Assembly: GCF_048418805.1 (NCBI RefSeq)
Contig: NC_132781.1
Coordinates: 60,823,148 to 60,887,147, forward strand
Origin: Vulpes vulpes
Lineage: Eukaryota; Chordata; Mammalia; Carnivora; Canidae
Reading direction: 5' to 3'
DNA: 64,000 nucleotides
The position numbers and the translations under genes are program-made. Positions 1 through 10,599 of the stretch are shown here, in pieces; the first letter of the stretch is position 1; every line of letters starts with the position of its first letter. Below the pieces are notes generated by a model. It did no database searches and had not been told where the DNA came from. It worked only from the letters and a program-made list of their open reading frames with translations.

Positions 1-229
1 CACAGCAAGCCCAGGACATCAGTCCCACTCGGAATCTACTCTTCCACTCATGTCCCCTGCTCAGTGTGGACACAAACGCTCCTGCCACACAGGCCAAAGG
101 CAAAGTCATCCTGACTTCTTTCTTCACCCTTCCCCTCTCAGCCTCCAAGTTTTCAGTCTGGCTCATGAAACAGCTCATGGCCCAGAGGTGAAGACAAGCA
201 GGAAAGCAAATGAACTGTACCCATCACTG
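1..229. other. Unique intronic sequence
   Basis: No exon, repeat or RNA gene recognised. On the gene model it is the intron downstream of the short DAB2IP first exon. Confidence 0.4.
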
Positions 230-720
230 TGTAACAGGATAGCGGGAAGCTCAGGGTGTCTGTGAGCTCCAACAAGGTAGTCAGGGAAGGCTTCCTGAAG
301 TGAAGTGACACCTGAGCTGAGATCTCAGGATGAGCAGGAGTGACCAGTTTGGGGGAGAAGTAGTAGGGAGAGCTATGTTACAAGAGTGATCCAGGCAGGG
401 GGCAAAGGTAAGGGGGGAGAAGAAGGACAGCACATCTGTGGCAGAGATGAATTCATGGAGGTGGGGTGGGGAGAAAGAAAGGGGTGTGGCTGGAGACAAG
501 GGCAGAGGCCCCATCCTGGGGTCAGATGGTGGACTTCCTAGAAGCTGTGTAAGTGAGTTTGTACTTTATCCTGCTGCACTGAGGGGGTCCCTTTGGCTTT
601 CCACAGAGGATGAGTTTGGGGCACGGACTGAGATGGGGAGACCCAGGAGGGGGTGAGACAGCCCTCTAGGAGTCCAAGGTGGGCCTGGCCTGAGGTGGGG
701 CTGTGGGCCGGAGCTAGGGC
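230..720 (-). mobile_element. Ancient L2 LINE remnant
   Basis: Resembles reverse-strand L2 3' sequence: 'GGAAGGCTTCCTGAA' at about 286-300, 'GTTACAAGAGTGATCCAGGC' and 'TACTTTATCCTGCTGCA' are typical of diverged L2 copies. Boundaries are approximate. Confidence 0.4.
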
Positions 721-2064
721 AGATCTCAGGACCTACTTAGGAGGTGGAATGGACCTTGAGTTGTTCCCAGTTCGTTCTCTCTCAGGGCCCTCATCTTACC
801 ATCATGTAATGGGGGATGAACAGGAGGCCCCCACAAAGACGCTCTCCCTTGGGGCCATGTCCTGCCTGCTTCAGCCTCCTGGGGCTTCTGGAAGTGACGT
901 TCTGGGAGGAGCCCTAGCTGGGGTGTGGAGGGCATGGCTTCAGAAAGCCCGGGGTGATGTCAGCTGGACATTTGCATCCAGCAGAAGGAGACTCCACACC
1001 AGCTCCCAGCAGGAGGGCCAGCGGGAGGCAGTAGTCATCCAGGGCACCCTAACAAGGAATGACTACTGGTGTGGTCCTCTCAAGAGTGGGAACTGTGGGA
1101 GGTGGCTACTACTGTCGCTACCCCTCTGATGAGGAGATAAGGACCCAGAGGGCCAAGTAGTCCAGAACAGAAGCCAAGGCCTTGTCCATGCATGCCTAGT
1201 GCAATTCAGGAGGGAGAGGGCAGGGAATCATGTCTTCGCTTTCTAAACAATAGGAACTCCTGAAGGAGCTCCTCCCTCCTCCCACCAGGAGCCTCTCTCA
1301 CTGGGGGACACCAGCTCCTTTCTCCTGAGCTTTCTCCTGGCTCTGCCTGGCCCACTCTAGACATGAGGCTGTTCTCCGTGGCCCCCTCCCCAGGCCCCAC
1401 ATCCTAGCTTACTTGTGTGGCTACCTGGTCAGGCTTGGGCGCATAAATGATTTAAGCCCCTCCTGTCCATCCTCATTGTTCTTCTTTATTGACTATTCCT
1501 CCTGATTTAGCCTCTTCCCAGAGTCCCGTGGGGCAGCGGGGCAAGAAGGGGAGGGCTCCATCCCTCATGTACCCGCCCAGCTGGGCAAGGTCAGAGCCCC
1601 AGGCATGGCTGGCCAGCAGAACGGAAACATTCCAGGGCACGGGAAGGGCTTTGCATTTGAGGCCAAAGTCCCCAAGGAACAGCCCAGAGTGGTGTACAAA
1701 AGCACAGGAGTCTTGGAGTCCAGGGTTTGAATTTTGAGTGCCCCCCGCCCACCAGAGCTTGTGGCTTGGAGCCCCTCTAAGCCTCGATTTCTCGTGCAAG
1801 TGGTGGGATTGTTCCTCCCTCTGTGAGGAGCCAATGACTCCATGTGGAAACAGCACAGAGCTGGTACATACAAAGTGAACGGGGTCCCCCTCCTCTGCCT
1901 CTCTGGTCTCATTGGCTCACCTGTGAAAGGGCCATAGGTAGGAGTGTGGCTTCTCCTGTACCTTGGGTGGCCAGCAGGCCCAGGGCAGAGCCCCAGAACA
2001 AGATGGAAGGAATCTGGGTTCAGCATTCTTTCCCCAGCCCATGTAGGCCAGGCTGGCATCATGA
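721..2064. other. GC-rich unique intronic sequence
   Basis: No splice-bounded exon or clear repeat recognised. The open frames here (for example 1565-2257 minus) have biased composition from GC richness and no recognisable domain. Confidence 0.4.
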
Positions 2065-2190
2065 GCTCCATTCCACAGACAGGGAAACTACAGCTTGCTG
2101 AGGGCCCAGGACTATACCCAGCTCCTGTTGAGTTACTTGAGTGGCAGAGCCAGGAAGAAGCCCAGGTTCTTGTCCCTGAGAGGTAGGCCA
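2065..2190 (-). mobile_element. MIR SINE fragment
   Basis: Reverse-strand MIR: 'CCATTCCACAGACAGGGAAACTACAGC' region, then 'GAGTGGCAGAGCCAGGA' and 'CCCAGGTTCTTGTCCCTGA', matching the tRNA-like half of MIR in reverse. Confidence 0.5.
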
Positions 2191-2257
2191 GGCCTGAGCA
2201 CCCTCCCCAATGATCCACCCACACAGACACGGCCTCAGAGGAGGCCCTAGTGGGCAT

Positions 2258-2470
2258 TGGTTAAAAGCATGTGCTCTAGGGTGGGACAAACCTACATGAC
2301 TCTTGGCTCTGCCATTCACTGGCTGTGTGACTTCGGGTGAGTCACTCAGCCTTTCTGAACTTATTTCCCCATCTCTAACATGAGAATGCTAACATCAACC
2401 CCACAGGGTGCTGGGAAGGGGAAGCCAGAGGATGAAAGTGAGGTGCATGGCCAGGCATACGGCTGTTCTT
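2258..2470 (+). mobile_element. MIR SINE
   Basis: Near-complete forward MIR: 'TTAAAAGCATGTGCTCTAGG', 'GGCTCTGCCATTCACTGGCT', 'GTGTGACTTCGGGTGAGTCA', then 'TTTCCCCATCTCTAACATGA' and 'AATGCTAACATCAACCCCAC' follow the MIR consensus order. Confidence 0.7.
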
Positions 2471-2754
2471 TTATGGTTCTTGTCTATCTGTGACCAGCTG
2501 AGGCAAACATCTTCAGTTCCTCCTCTCATGGGAAGGGCCAGGGAGTGGTAATATCAGACCCCTGACAGCTTCTAGCCCAAAATAGCTTTCTCTTTACATT
2601 GACCCTGTCCCACTGCAGCTGTTTCTGCTTGCCATTCCCAGCTGAGCTACTATCACCCTGGGTTGTGGCTCCTGCTGCATTGGGCTCGTCCCTAGAGCGG
2701 TGCCAACAGACCCTCCCAGGAGGAGGCAGGATTTTCCCTGGGCAAGTGAAGGGG

Positions 2755-2768
2755 CCTCCAGGTGGCAG
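2755..2768 (+). promoter_or_regulatory. CTCF-like core motif
   Basis: CCTCCAGGTGGCAG differs from the CTCF core (CCASYAGRKGGCR) only at the third base. Occupancy is not shown by sequence alone. Confidence 0.3.
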
Positions 2769-2811
2769 CTCTGGCATAGTGACGCGGCTCTCAGACTGTG
2801 CCACAAAATCA

Positions 2812-3015
2812 AACTCCTGGGCTCTGGAGCAAGCTGAGTTCAAGTCACCCACCTCCCTGTGTGACCTTGGCCATCACTTAACTCAGCCTTAGTTTCCTCA
2901 TCTGGAAAATGGTGCTAACAGCAACCTACCATATCTGTCATGAGGATTTGAAGACAAAGTCCATACAGGACCTTGAATGGAATCTCCCTTGGGAAAGGAC
3001 TCAATGAATAAGGCT
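2812..3015 (+). mobile_element. MIR SINE
   Basis: Forward MIR: 'CTGGGCTCTGGAGCAAGCTG', 'CCTGTGTGACCTTGGCCATC', 'TTAGTTTCCTCATCTGGAAA', 'TGAGGATTTGAAGACAAAGT' and a terminal 'CTCAATGAATA' appear in consensus order. Confidence 0.7.
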
Positions 3016-3064
3016 GGTCGTTGTGCCTGCAGCACTGGGAGATTTATAAAATCACCCCCTATGT

Positions 3065-3245
3065 GGGACGCCTGGGTTGTGCAGCGGTTTGGCGCCTGCC
3101 TTCAACCCAGGGCATGATCCTGGAGATTCGGGATCGAGTCCAGCGTCAGGCTCCCTGCGTGGAGTCTGCTTCTCCCTCTGCCTGTGTCTCTGCCTCTCTC
3201 TCTCTCTCTCTGTGTATCTCATGAACAAATAAAATATTTTTTTAA
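3065..3245 (+). mobile_element. SINEC (Can-SINE), full length
   Basis: tRNA-Lys-derived carnivore SINE: head 'CTGGGTTGTGCAGCGGTTTG', B-box-like 'GGGATCGAGTCCAG', 'TGCTTCTCCCTCTGCCTGTG', a CT run, then 'AACAAATAAAATATTTTTTT'. Plus strand, so antisense to the inferred DAB2IP transcript. It is the only SINEC in the first 14 kb. Confidence 0.92.
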
Positions 3246-3799
3246 AGTTGTCCCCATCTGCCTGCCTACTGGGGCCCCCCAACAGGGGCAGATGTCCTTG
3301 CGGGTTGTCATCGGGAAGAAACTGAAGCTTCTGAGCTGCCCGTTCTGCCCTCAGGATCTCCAGAGCAACCAGCCCCTTCCGGAGCACCCCTGGTTGTGTG
3401 CCCAGGCCCAGCTCCCTCTGTGAATCACCGGCCCCCCAACAGGCGTCTGGTCTCATGACACTCTGCCTTGTCACCCCTCTGAGCCCCGAGATAGCCAGGG
3501 AGGTAACCAGGGACAGCTGAGTCTGCCCATTTGTCAGACAAAGAAGTGGAGCCTGAGCGAAGAGCAGAGGCCTGGTCCTGGCATCTGATGGCAAAGGGAG
3601 TCAGAATGAGGCTCAGGCCACAGGGCGGGCAGTGGGTGCCAAGTGCTGAGTCTGATTTAGAACCTTAGAAGGTCAGAGCTGGAACATCCAGGGGTGCGGA
3701 GTATAAATAGTGGCTAGGGAAATAAGTAAGCCCAGAGACGGGGAGGATGATGCCTGAGGGCACGGAGCAAGGCAAGGGCAGGATCCAACTGGTGCCATT

Positions 3800-3925
3800 C
3801 ACTTGTTCATTCATTCATTCATTCATTCATTCATTCATACAGTGAGTACAGTACGCTAGACACAGCCCTTGCTCTCAAGGATTTCTTGGTTTTAAATGGG
3901 AGTCAGATTAGTGACCAGGCAACAA
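3800..3925 (-). mobile_element. L2 3' end fragment with (ATTC)n
   Basis: 'TCATTCATTCA' repeated about eight times (3804-3838), then a diverged match to the reverse L2 3' end: 'TACAGTGAGTACAGTACGCT', 'ACACAGCCCTTGCTCTCAAG'. The tetranucleotide run looks like an expansion of the L2 terminal repeat. Confidence 0.45.
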
Positions 3926-4754
3926 AAACATGTCCCTGTTGAGGAGCACCAAGATGTACTGCCATGATGGGTGGGAGGCCACATCTGCAAAGTGGGGGCG
4001 TGGCAAGACGATGAGAGAATCTGAAGAGAGAATGTTCTACAGGGTATTTGCTTCCTGGTCAGCCCACAGTCAGCTCTCCCTTCTGTTTTCTTCCTCAGTT
4101 GATGGCAATTGGGAAGGAAGTGCTTCTCTGAGCTGGACTTTTCATGCAGCTGAGGGGCCCTCTCCAGAGGGGGTCAGTCAGATCTTGTCTGACCCTTGCC
4201 CCAATTTATACACGGGGAAACTGAGGCCCATCCATGAAGGGCCTGCTTCTCTTCGCCTTCCTACTTCTGATTGTTGAGTAAAGAAACCCCTGCTCCTGTG
4301 TTTGCCACTCCCCCAGTTGTGTCAGCCCTCACTGGCCTTACTGGAAGGGTCTCTCACTTCAGGACCACCCGATAGGGCACTGCTCAGCCCTGTCTGCAAA
4401 GACACCCTCAATATGGCTCAGGCTTCCAGAACATTCGTGTCAGTGGTTGGGATGTGGTCAAACTCCTTTCCGCCCCTAAGCACCAGGTGAATGGACTCAA
4501 AGCTCAGATGGAAGAAGAGAATCTTGCTTGCCTTGAGGCCCTTGGGGCCCACAGCCCCACTCCCAGCTGTGTCTCTCCCAACCCTGTACCCACTGAACTT
4601 CCCAAGTCCCTCAAGGAGCTCAGCTTGTCAACCCTGACCTAGAGCACCACTCTCCTTGGAAGTGTTGGAGAACCATCAGAAGTTTCTCCAGCCTTTGCAC
4701 CTGCTGTCCTATCTCCTGGAATGCCTTTCCTCACCTCTTTGCCTGGGCCAACGG

Positions 4755-4878
4755 GTATTTGTTCACTCACTCATTCAACAAGTATGTACTGGATGCTTAC
4801 TCTGCGCTAGGCAGAGAGCTATGCTCTGGGGATAACAGCTGTCTGAGAGCTCAGAAACTGGGGGACATGCAGAGTTTA

Positions 4879-4914
<36 letters not shown>

Positions 4915-5340
4915 AATGTCCAGTGCTATAGGAACAGGCTCCATAAAGGAAAAGAGAAATTACGAATGAGATCTCATTTGATGGATCGAAGGATCATGGT
5001 CCAGGGAAGGCTCCTCTGAGGAGATGACTTTTCAGTTGAGTTTGGGAACTGGAGGAAGAGGAGGATGAGTTAGCTTAGTGATGAATAAGAGGAAGAAAGA
5101 GTGTTCCAAGCAAAGGAAACAGCATGTGAAAAGGCCCTGGGCTGATAACTAGTTTGGTGAGTGTGAGGAAGTTCAGATCCGTAGGACTGGAGCCTACAGA
5201 GTGAGGGAAGGAGGGAGAAAGAGTCAGGTCATGCAGGGAGGCAGAAGCAACAGACCTTGTCAAGGGACCATGTGGATAGCAGGAAAAAGAAAGTATCTAA
5301 GAGAAGGAACTGAAGAAAAGACTAAGAAATAGGCAGGAAA
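4755..5340 (-). mobile_element. L2 LINE remnant interrupted by a CA microsatellite
   Basis: Reverse L2 3' end: 'CATTCAACAAGTATGTACTG', 'GCTTACTCTGCGCTAGGCAG'. After the CA run come 'AAGGCTCCTCTGAGGAGATG', 'GTGTTCCAAGCAAAGGAAAC' and 'GTGAAAAGGCCCTGGGCTGA', typical of reverse L2. Confidence 0.55.
4880..4912 (+). repeat. (CA)n microsatellite
   Basis: About 16 uninterrupted CA units inside an L2 remnant; likely length-polymorphic. Confidence 0.95.
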
Positions 5341-5399
5341 AAATCAGGAAAGTCGCCTATCCCAGAAGACAGATGAAGAAAGGGTTTCGTGAAGTCATC

Positions 5400-5620
5400 A
5401 ACTTCTTTAGTGGAGGAGTCATCTCCCCCAGGAAGCCTTCCTGGACTTCATGTGTGGGGTTAGAGGTTCCATGGTGCCTTGGCCTCCCCCATCAGAGTGC
5501 TTTGCTCTCTCCCAGCCTAGCCTCTACACGAAGGTAGAGACAAGATTGCACTTATCTTCCCAACCCCAAAACTTAGTACAGGACCTGAAAGTAGCTTTGG
5601 TGAAATGAATGAACACAGAA
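5400..5620 (+). mobile_element. L2 LINE 3' fragment
   Basis: Forward L2: 'CAGGAAGCCTTCCTGGACTT', 'TCAGAGTGCTTTGCTCTCTC' and 'ACTTAGTACAGGACCTGAAA' resemble the L2 3' UTR in order. Confidence 0.45.
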
Positions 5621-7586
5621 AGGAATTGACTCTGTGTCCATAGTTTTCCTCACTGGCCTGGTTCCAGAGCCCCTTCAGCTCTGGACTTCCCAGGCATGCT
5701 GGAGCCAGACCCCTCTGGGCTGCAGCTGGGATTCACATGGAGAGCCTGGGCTAGCCTCCATTCCTGCCTGACCCCTTCCTAAGGCCCCCTCCATCCCTTT
5801 GCCTCTTCCTCTTGGCTCCTAGGCACAATACTGCCTGACAAGCTTCCAGAAGACCAGCCACAGGCAAAGACAAGGTGCTGACTCCACAGTGAATGGCCTC
5901 AGTTCCCTGGGTACAAGCTTTGCCCTGCCCTGGGTTGGCTGCTAGCAAAGCAGGAAATAGCAAGTCAGGGCCCTGGGTTCCAGGCGGGGAGATGCAGTCC
6001 TGGGGGATCTGGAGCCTCACCTGGCCATGGGCTGGTCTCCCAGAGAAGGGTCCGTGCCCTCTGCGGAGTATCACCCAGGCATTGCCGTGCCAAGTTTCAG
6101 GTGAGTGCTTCTAGGGGGTAAGCGGGCCCGTCCCACATCTCAGATTGTCTGCCGCCCCTTCCCTGGAGAACTCGTCACTCACCCCAGCCTCATATCATTT
6201 GTCTGTCTCCCATCTGAGGCTGGGAGCTCTTCCAGGGAAGAGGCCTCTCATCAACCTGGCCTCTCCCTCCCTGCCTTCCTCCCTCTTTCTCTTTTTCCTC
6301 CCTCCATTCAACAAGCATAAACTACTTCTTAAGCTTGAGCTGTTTGTTTCTGAACCTCTACCCTGGCACACAGCTGGGCACGTAGGGGTCACATGGCATG
6401 CATCCACTGGCCACCCAACTGCCCAAAGGTGCCAGGCTTGTGGGTTGGGCCTTGCCAAACTCCCTGCAGGATTGCAGCTCCCAACGTGACAAAGGTCCCC
6501 TCTCCCTGGAAAGAGCCAAGCTGCTGCAGGAGGAAGGAAATTTGGCCTAGAACCTGTCTCAGAGGCCAGGCCTGGCTGGAGGCTCGGGGGGTGGGAGTGG
6601 GGATCAGAGGGAGAATTCAGCCTTCTTTGCAGAAACTATGGTCCCGGGAGGACCTGAGCCCCCAAAAGTCTGCTCTAAGCTGGAGTGAGGCTGTCTCTCA
6701 ACTACCCCCTTTTTGGCTCAACTACCCCCTTTTTGGCCTTCTCCCTGCTGCACCCTAAAATCTGTGACCCCTCACACCATGCCTCAGTCCCTCAGGCACC
6801 CTCGCCTCCTGCTTTTCTCACGTGCACGTTGCCCAGAGACAGCCAGAATGCACTGGCGTGCCAGCCAAGATGAAGCTCCCTGGCCAGGCTGAGCAGTAGG
6901 GGCTTCATTTACCTGTGCCCCTGGAGCTCCAAGCCCACAGAACCTGCCCCTTCCAGGCCATCCTTAGTCCTCCAAGTCCTGTCCCAGGCTCTCAGTGAGA
7001 GCTCCTATCCCTGGCAACTGCCCCCCAAAATCTTCTCCATGGTTTCCAGCTACCCTGGGGGCTGCGGCAGGGGCGGTGGGGGCAGCTCCCTGGTGGTAGC
7101 CCCCAGGGCCCTGCAAAGCGGGGTGTGTTTTCAGCCTGGCTTTAATTACAGGGTACATTCTTGATGCCTGGTCCATCTATATTTATCTGCAGGATCTCAC
7201 TAATTAAATTCTCCACAGCACCCAGCAGGCTTGGGGACGGGAGGGAGGCAGACAGGCAGGAGGCTGAGAACTTCCTTCCTTTCCTTCTTGGCCAAGAGCA
7301 AAACAGAGGCAGCCTAAACTCCCTCTCCCTCCCCTGACCCTACTCAAGTCCAGATTCCAAGGGGCTGCCCCCGGCTCTGCACCGGGGTGGAGGGGCACCC
7401 TTCCCCTGTGCTCCCTAAGCCTAGGCACCCATGACGACACATAGGCCCTAAGATCAGACAGTGCCCAGCCGCCTGACGGCCTCCCCCATCAACTCAGTTT
7501 CCTGCAGCAAGCAGAGAAAAGTCCGCTGAGCAACCAGCGGCTGAATCCCCAACTCTGCCACTTGGCAGAGGCCAGGGCCCTCTTAC
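5621..7586. other. Unique intronic sequence downstream of the exon
   Basis: GC-rich unique sequence with no supported exon. It includes a 20-bp perfect tandem duplication (6697-6736) and an AT-rich patch (7139-7210) with homeodomain-type TTAATTA and CTAATTAAA cores near the exon that might be a conserved element. Confidence 0.4.
6697..6736 (+). repeat. Two perfect 20-bp tandem copies
   Basis: The unit CTCAACTACCCCCTTTTTGG occurs twice head to tail with no mismatch. Confidence 0.95.
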
Positions 7587-7635
7587 CGTAGGAGTCGTAG
7601 GAGTCGTCTTGGTCCAGGAGGGAGTCCGGCTCCAT
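7587..7635 (-). CDS. DAB2IP: DAB2IP alternative first coding exon (partial CDS)
   Basis: Seen: on the minus strand ATG at 7635-7633 sits in a strong Kozak context (GCCATGG). It opens MEPDSLLDQDDSYDSY, and the exon ends one base into the next codon at 7587, followed by donor GTAAGA at 7586-7581. A TAG (7743-7741) closes the frame upstream with no earlier in-frame ATG, so this is the natural start. Known: MEPDSLLDQDDSY followed by ESPQ is, from memory, the N-terminus of a shorter DAB2IP isoform. DAB2IP is a cytoplasmic PH-C2-RasGAP scaffold that restrains Ras and TNF/ASK1 signalling. The leftover G fits a GAG codon completed in the next exon. Odd: GACTCCTAC is duplicated in tandem (7605-7588), giving DSYDSY where I recall one DSY. 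No downstream exon was found in 1-7586, so the following intron exceeds 7.5 kb. The 5' end of the exon cannot be set. Confidence 0.78.
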
Positions 7636-7960
7636 GGCGAACAGGCCCCCAGCCCCTGGCCCCACCTGATTTATGAACCAAGGCTGTCTCCATGAGCGTC
7701 TGGGTTTCTCCTTTTGTATTCCATCTGGCGGCTTTTCCAACTAGATGACTGGGTATTCCTGCAAGCAGGCCCCTCTCCAGCCCTCGCCTTCATACAGTAC
7801 ATTTAAAGTAGCAGTAACCTCTTTTTCCTCCCCCCGCAGCCGGGCTGGAAACATTAGAAGGGACCGAGGCAGAGAGATGTCTAAAATAGGAAGACGCCGG
7901 GACAATTGGCCTGGCTGCCGGCAATGCTGGCTGCGGGGATCTGGCTGGGCTGTGCAGATG
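7636..7960 (-). promoter_or_regulatory. 5' UTR and putative promoter of the short DAB2IP isoform
   Basis: Sequence immediately upstream (to the right) of the MEPDS start codon on the minus strand. It is unique, moderately GC-rich and free of repeats. It holds two upstream ATGs (7724-7722 and 7693-7691). A TTTAAAT stretch near 7800-7806 could act as a weak TATA-like element, and a pyrimidine-rich stretch lies at 7822-7838. There is no CpG island here. Promoter function is inferred only from position; no transcription start can be read from the sequence. Confidence 0.35.
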
Positions 7961-8184
7961 GAACAGCTAAGAGGTAAGGCTGAGCTGGGGCTTAGCCTCT
8001 GGAAGCTCGCTCTGGGGACCCCAGTCTGTGGGGAGGGGGGCAGGCTGATCCACCCGTGGGAGGGGCTGGGGGTCAGCTCTGTTCACAACCCAACACCCAA
8101 ACCCCAGGGGCTTCTCCCGGGCCCTGCTGGAACCTCCCACTCAGATCTGTTCTACAGACATTTCCTGCAGTGTGGGGGATGCAG
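7961..8184. other. Unique sequence upstream of the exon
   Basis: GC-rich unique sequence without a recognisable repeat or exon. Confidence 0.35.
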
Positions 8185-8560
8185 AACTGACTCATCCATC
8201 CATTCAGTTAGTCATTAACTTTTTTCTGAGCATCTACTCCACGCCAGACAACGTGCCAGGTGCTGGGTTTACAGCGGGGAGCAAGGTGCGGCGTCTCGCC
8301 TCCTGGAGCTCACAGGTAAGCAAGTCATTGCCGTGCAGTGTGTGGGGTAAACACCGCAGCAACAGAGAGCAGAGATGTCCCCCCGGCTGTGGGAGGTGGT
8401 CAGGGAAGGCTTCCTGGAGACAGGAGCACCTAAGGATGAGTAGGATGCATCAGGTGAAGGAGGGAGCGAGGGGGAAAGGTATGCCAGATCACAGAGCCTT
8501 GAGCTGACAGGGTACATGAGGCGTCCAGTGCCCCCAGATAAGCCCCAGGTGGTTGAAATA
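8185..8560 (-). mobile_element. L2 LINE remnant
   Basis: Reverse L2: 'CATCCATTCAGTTAGTCATT', 'GAGCATCTACTCCACGCCAG', 'GTGCCAGGTGCTGGGTTTAC', 'TCCTGGAGCTCACAGGTAAG', 'CAGGGAAGGCTTCCTGGAGA' follow the inverted L2 3' end. Confidence 0.6.
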
Positions 8561-9084
8561 GTGGCTGAAGGGGGAAGTAATGCAGAGACAGAACCAGGGA
8601 GGGAAATAAGAGAAGACTGGGCACGTCTCATGGAGAGCTTCTCAGGCTCGACCCTGGGGATGGTCTGTGGGAGTGACCCGTTCCATGCTGTCTTTTGTAA
8701 GGCCTCCCTGGCCCCTATAACAACAGGACCCGCTACAACCCAGGCGCCACTCAGAGAGCGGCCGCCACCGCTCAGGGTCCTGCTCTGAGCGTTCATCTGC
8801 ATGGGCTCATGCACCGCTCAGGGATTCCCTCTGGCAGAAAAGGCTGGCAATCCTGTTTTACAGAATGAGGACAGTGCAGCTTGTACAGGGCAAATGACTT
8901 GTCCAAGGCTGCGGGTGGCCTCCAGGGCAGGCCTGGGCCCCAGAGAAGTTACAGCCTTGGTGTTGGGGCAGGAATGGCGGGGTGGGGCAGAGGGGAGGGC
9001 AAAGATGCAGTGATTCATCCAATCTGCGTTTAACCCAGAGTACAGACCAAGGCCATAGGCTTGTGGGAGAAGTGCATCACTTTG
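8561..9084. other. Mostly unique sequence with possible degraded MIR
   Basis: A MIR-like reverse fragment may lie at 8853-8935 ('TTTTACAGAATGAGGACAGT', 'AAATGACTTGTCCAAGGCTG'). The rest is unassigned. Confidence 0.3.
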
Positions 9085-9300
9085 GCCCAATCAGGGAAGG
9101 CTACCTGGGGGAGGCATGTGAACGGGATAGCAGAAGAGCTGGATTTGGATGGGAGGAGCAGGGGAAGATGAGGGCATCCTAGACAGAGGGAAAGGCACTA
9201 GCAGAGGCTGGGAAGCAGGAAGGTAGTGTGCGGTGGGAGTGACAAGTCACTGGGAGAAGGTCAGGGAGATGGGCTGGCTGGGGCTTCAGTGAGGAGGACC
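9085..9300 (-). mobile_element. Probable L2 LINE remnant
   Basis: 'AATCAGGGAAGGCTACCTGG', 'GAGGGAAAGGCACTAGCAGA' resemble reverse L2 internal sequence. Heavily diverged. Confidence 0.35.
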
Positions 9301-9984
9301 TGGCAATACGGTCTTGGAGCTGGCTTCAGGCAGCCTCAGAAGGCATCCCAGAGAATGGCCTTTCTGAGGAATGCCTGTGTGTTCCCACTAGCAGCCCCTT
9401 CCCAGTCTCTGTGGTGCTCTGCACTTAAAGCAGGAGAAAGCTTCCTGCCCCACAGCCCACTGTGAGGACTTTAGAAGCTGCACCTTCTAATGTGACCAAC
9501 TTTGGTTCTGGGGCCCAGGCAAAGGGAAATGCAGAGAAGGGAGCCGGGGGAGCAGGAGGACAGGCTGGGCGGCTGGCAGGAAGACCCCGGCCAGGGGTGG
9601 CAGGGAATAAACACCCACCTGAGCCCCTCCCAGCCACCTTGTGCATGGCTGCTGACATGGTCAGCCCAGCCTTAGGTCACCCTCCACCCCTCCCTCCACC
9701 CTTGGCTGCCAGAGATCCCAGCCTCCACCCTCCCCCTGCCTTAATTACAGGGAGGCTGGGCCCTACCCAGGCAGCTACAGGCACCAGGCTTGCTGGCTCT
9801 CCCACTTAGTGGGTGTGGGGGCTAGGCTGCCACGTGGGGAGGGATCTAGGAGTGAGGGTCAGGCCCTGGGACCACCAGTCAAGCAGTGAGCTCAGGTACA
9901 GCTGTCCTGTCCGCTCTCTGGAGCCCTTGTGCTTCTGGGGCTTCCAGGGACACTTTCTAGATAGAGTTGGGGAGTTGCTGAAAT
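9301..9984. other. Unique GC-rich sequence
   Basis: No exon recognised. TTAATTACAGGG at 9741-9752 repeats exactly a 12-mer near the exon (7142-7153). Confidence 0.35.
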
Positions 9985-10170
9985 AGACCCTCTAGGTTTA
10001 TATGCAGACTCTGTCACTTACTAATGGGGGGGGCATGAACTAGCACCCTTGGGAGTCTCATTGGTAGAATGGGGCTCCTCATAGCGCTTCCTCACACAAT
10101 GGTCTGAGCTGTAGGGTAGGGCCAGGCCAGGCATGTCTGAGGTACTCAGTAAAGGGTGATGCTCATTCTT
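9985..10170 (+). mobile_element. MIR SINE, diverged
   Basis: 'GACTCTGTCACTTACTAATG', 'GTCTCATTGGTAGAATGGGG', then 'CAGGCATGTCTGAGGTACTC' and 'AGTAAAGGG' follow MIR order. Confidence 0.5.
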
Positions 10171-10599
10171 AACCAAACTTTTAGCATCCTGCCAGCCTAG
10201 GGGAGGGGTAAGGCAGTGGGGGAGAATATGAGCCCATCGTACAGTCTGGAAAGCTGAAGCTTTGAAAGAAGGGACTTGCCTTGAGAGTCTCAGATGGGCT
10301 CAAGACACACCCCTCCCTAGGCTATGCCCCAGGACCGATGAGGCAGGAGGTGGGGCTCAGTGGGAAGGGAACCTGGGTTCCAGGTCTGGCTGTGCCCCCA
10401 AGCAGTGCTGTGGGCCAGGGCCAGGCATTTACTTCCCTTGCCAGTGCTTTCTCACAGGTCAAGGTCAGAGCTGGATAAGCCTGGTGGCTCCCACAGCTTC
10501 CCAATTAATTTCTTCTGTTTCTATGAATTAGGTATGTTTCTGTGCAACCAGAGCCCTGAGCTGAGGGGTTCGTTTACAAAAGATATGTCTGAGCACTGG
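10171..10599. other. Unassigned sequence
   Basis: No gene seen; possibly a decayed reverse MIR near 10225-10300. Confidence 0.3.

Noticed and set aside
1565..2257. 230-codon minus-strand open frame
   Set aside because: Overlaps a MIR, no domain, composition typical of GC-rich chance frames.
3052..3594. 180-codon minus-strand frame
   Set aside because: Largely antisense SINEC sequence; the Arg/Gln-rich text is the SINE tail and CT tract.
3701..3710. GTATAAATAG as a TATA promoter
   Set aside because: Isolated word with no CpG island, exon or transcript support; expected by chance in 64 kb.
7671..7740. N-terminal extension of the DAB2IP exon in the same frame
   Set aside because: The frame is open back to a TAG at 7743-7741 but contains no upstream in-frame ATG.
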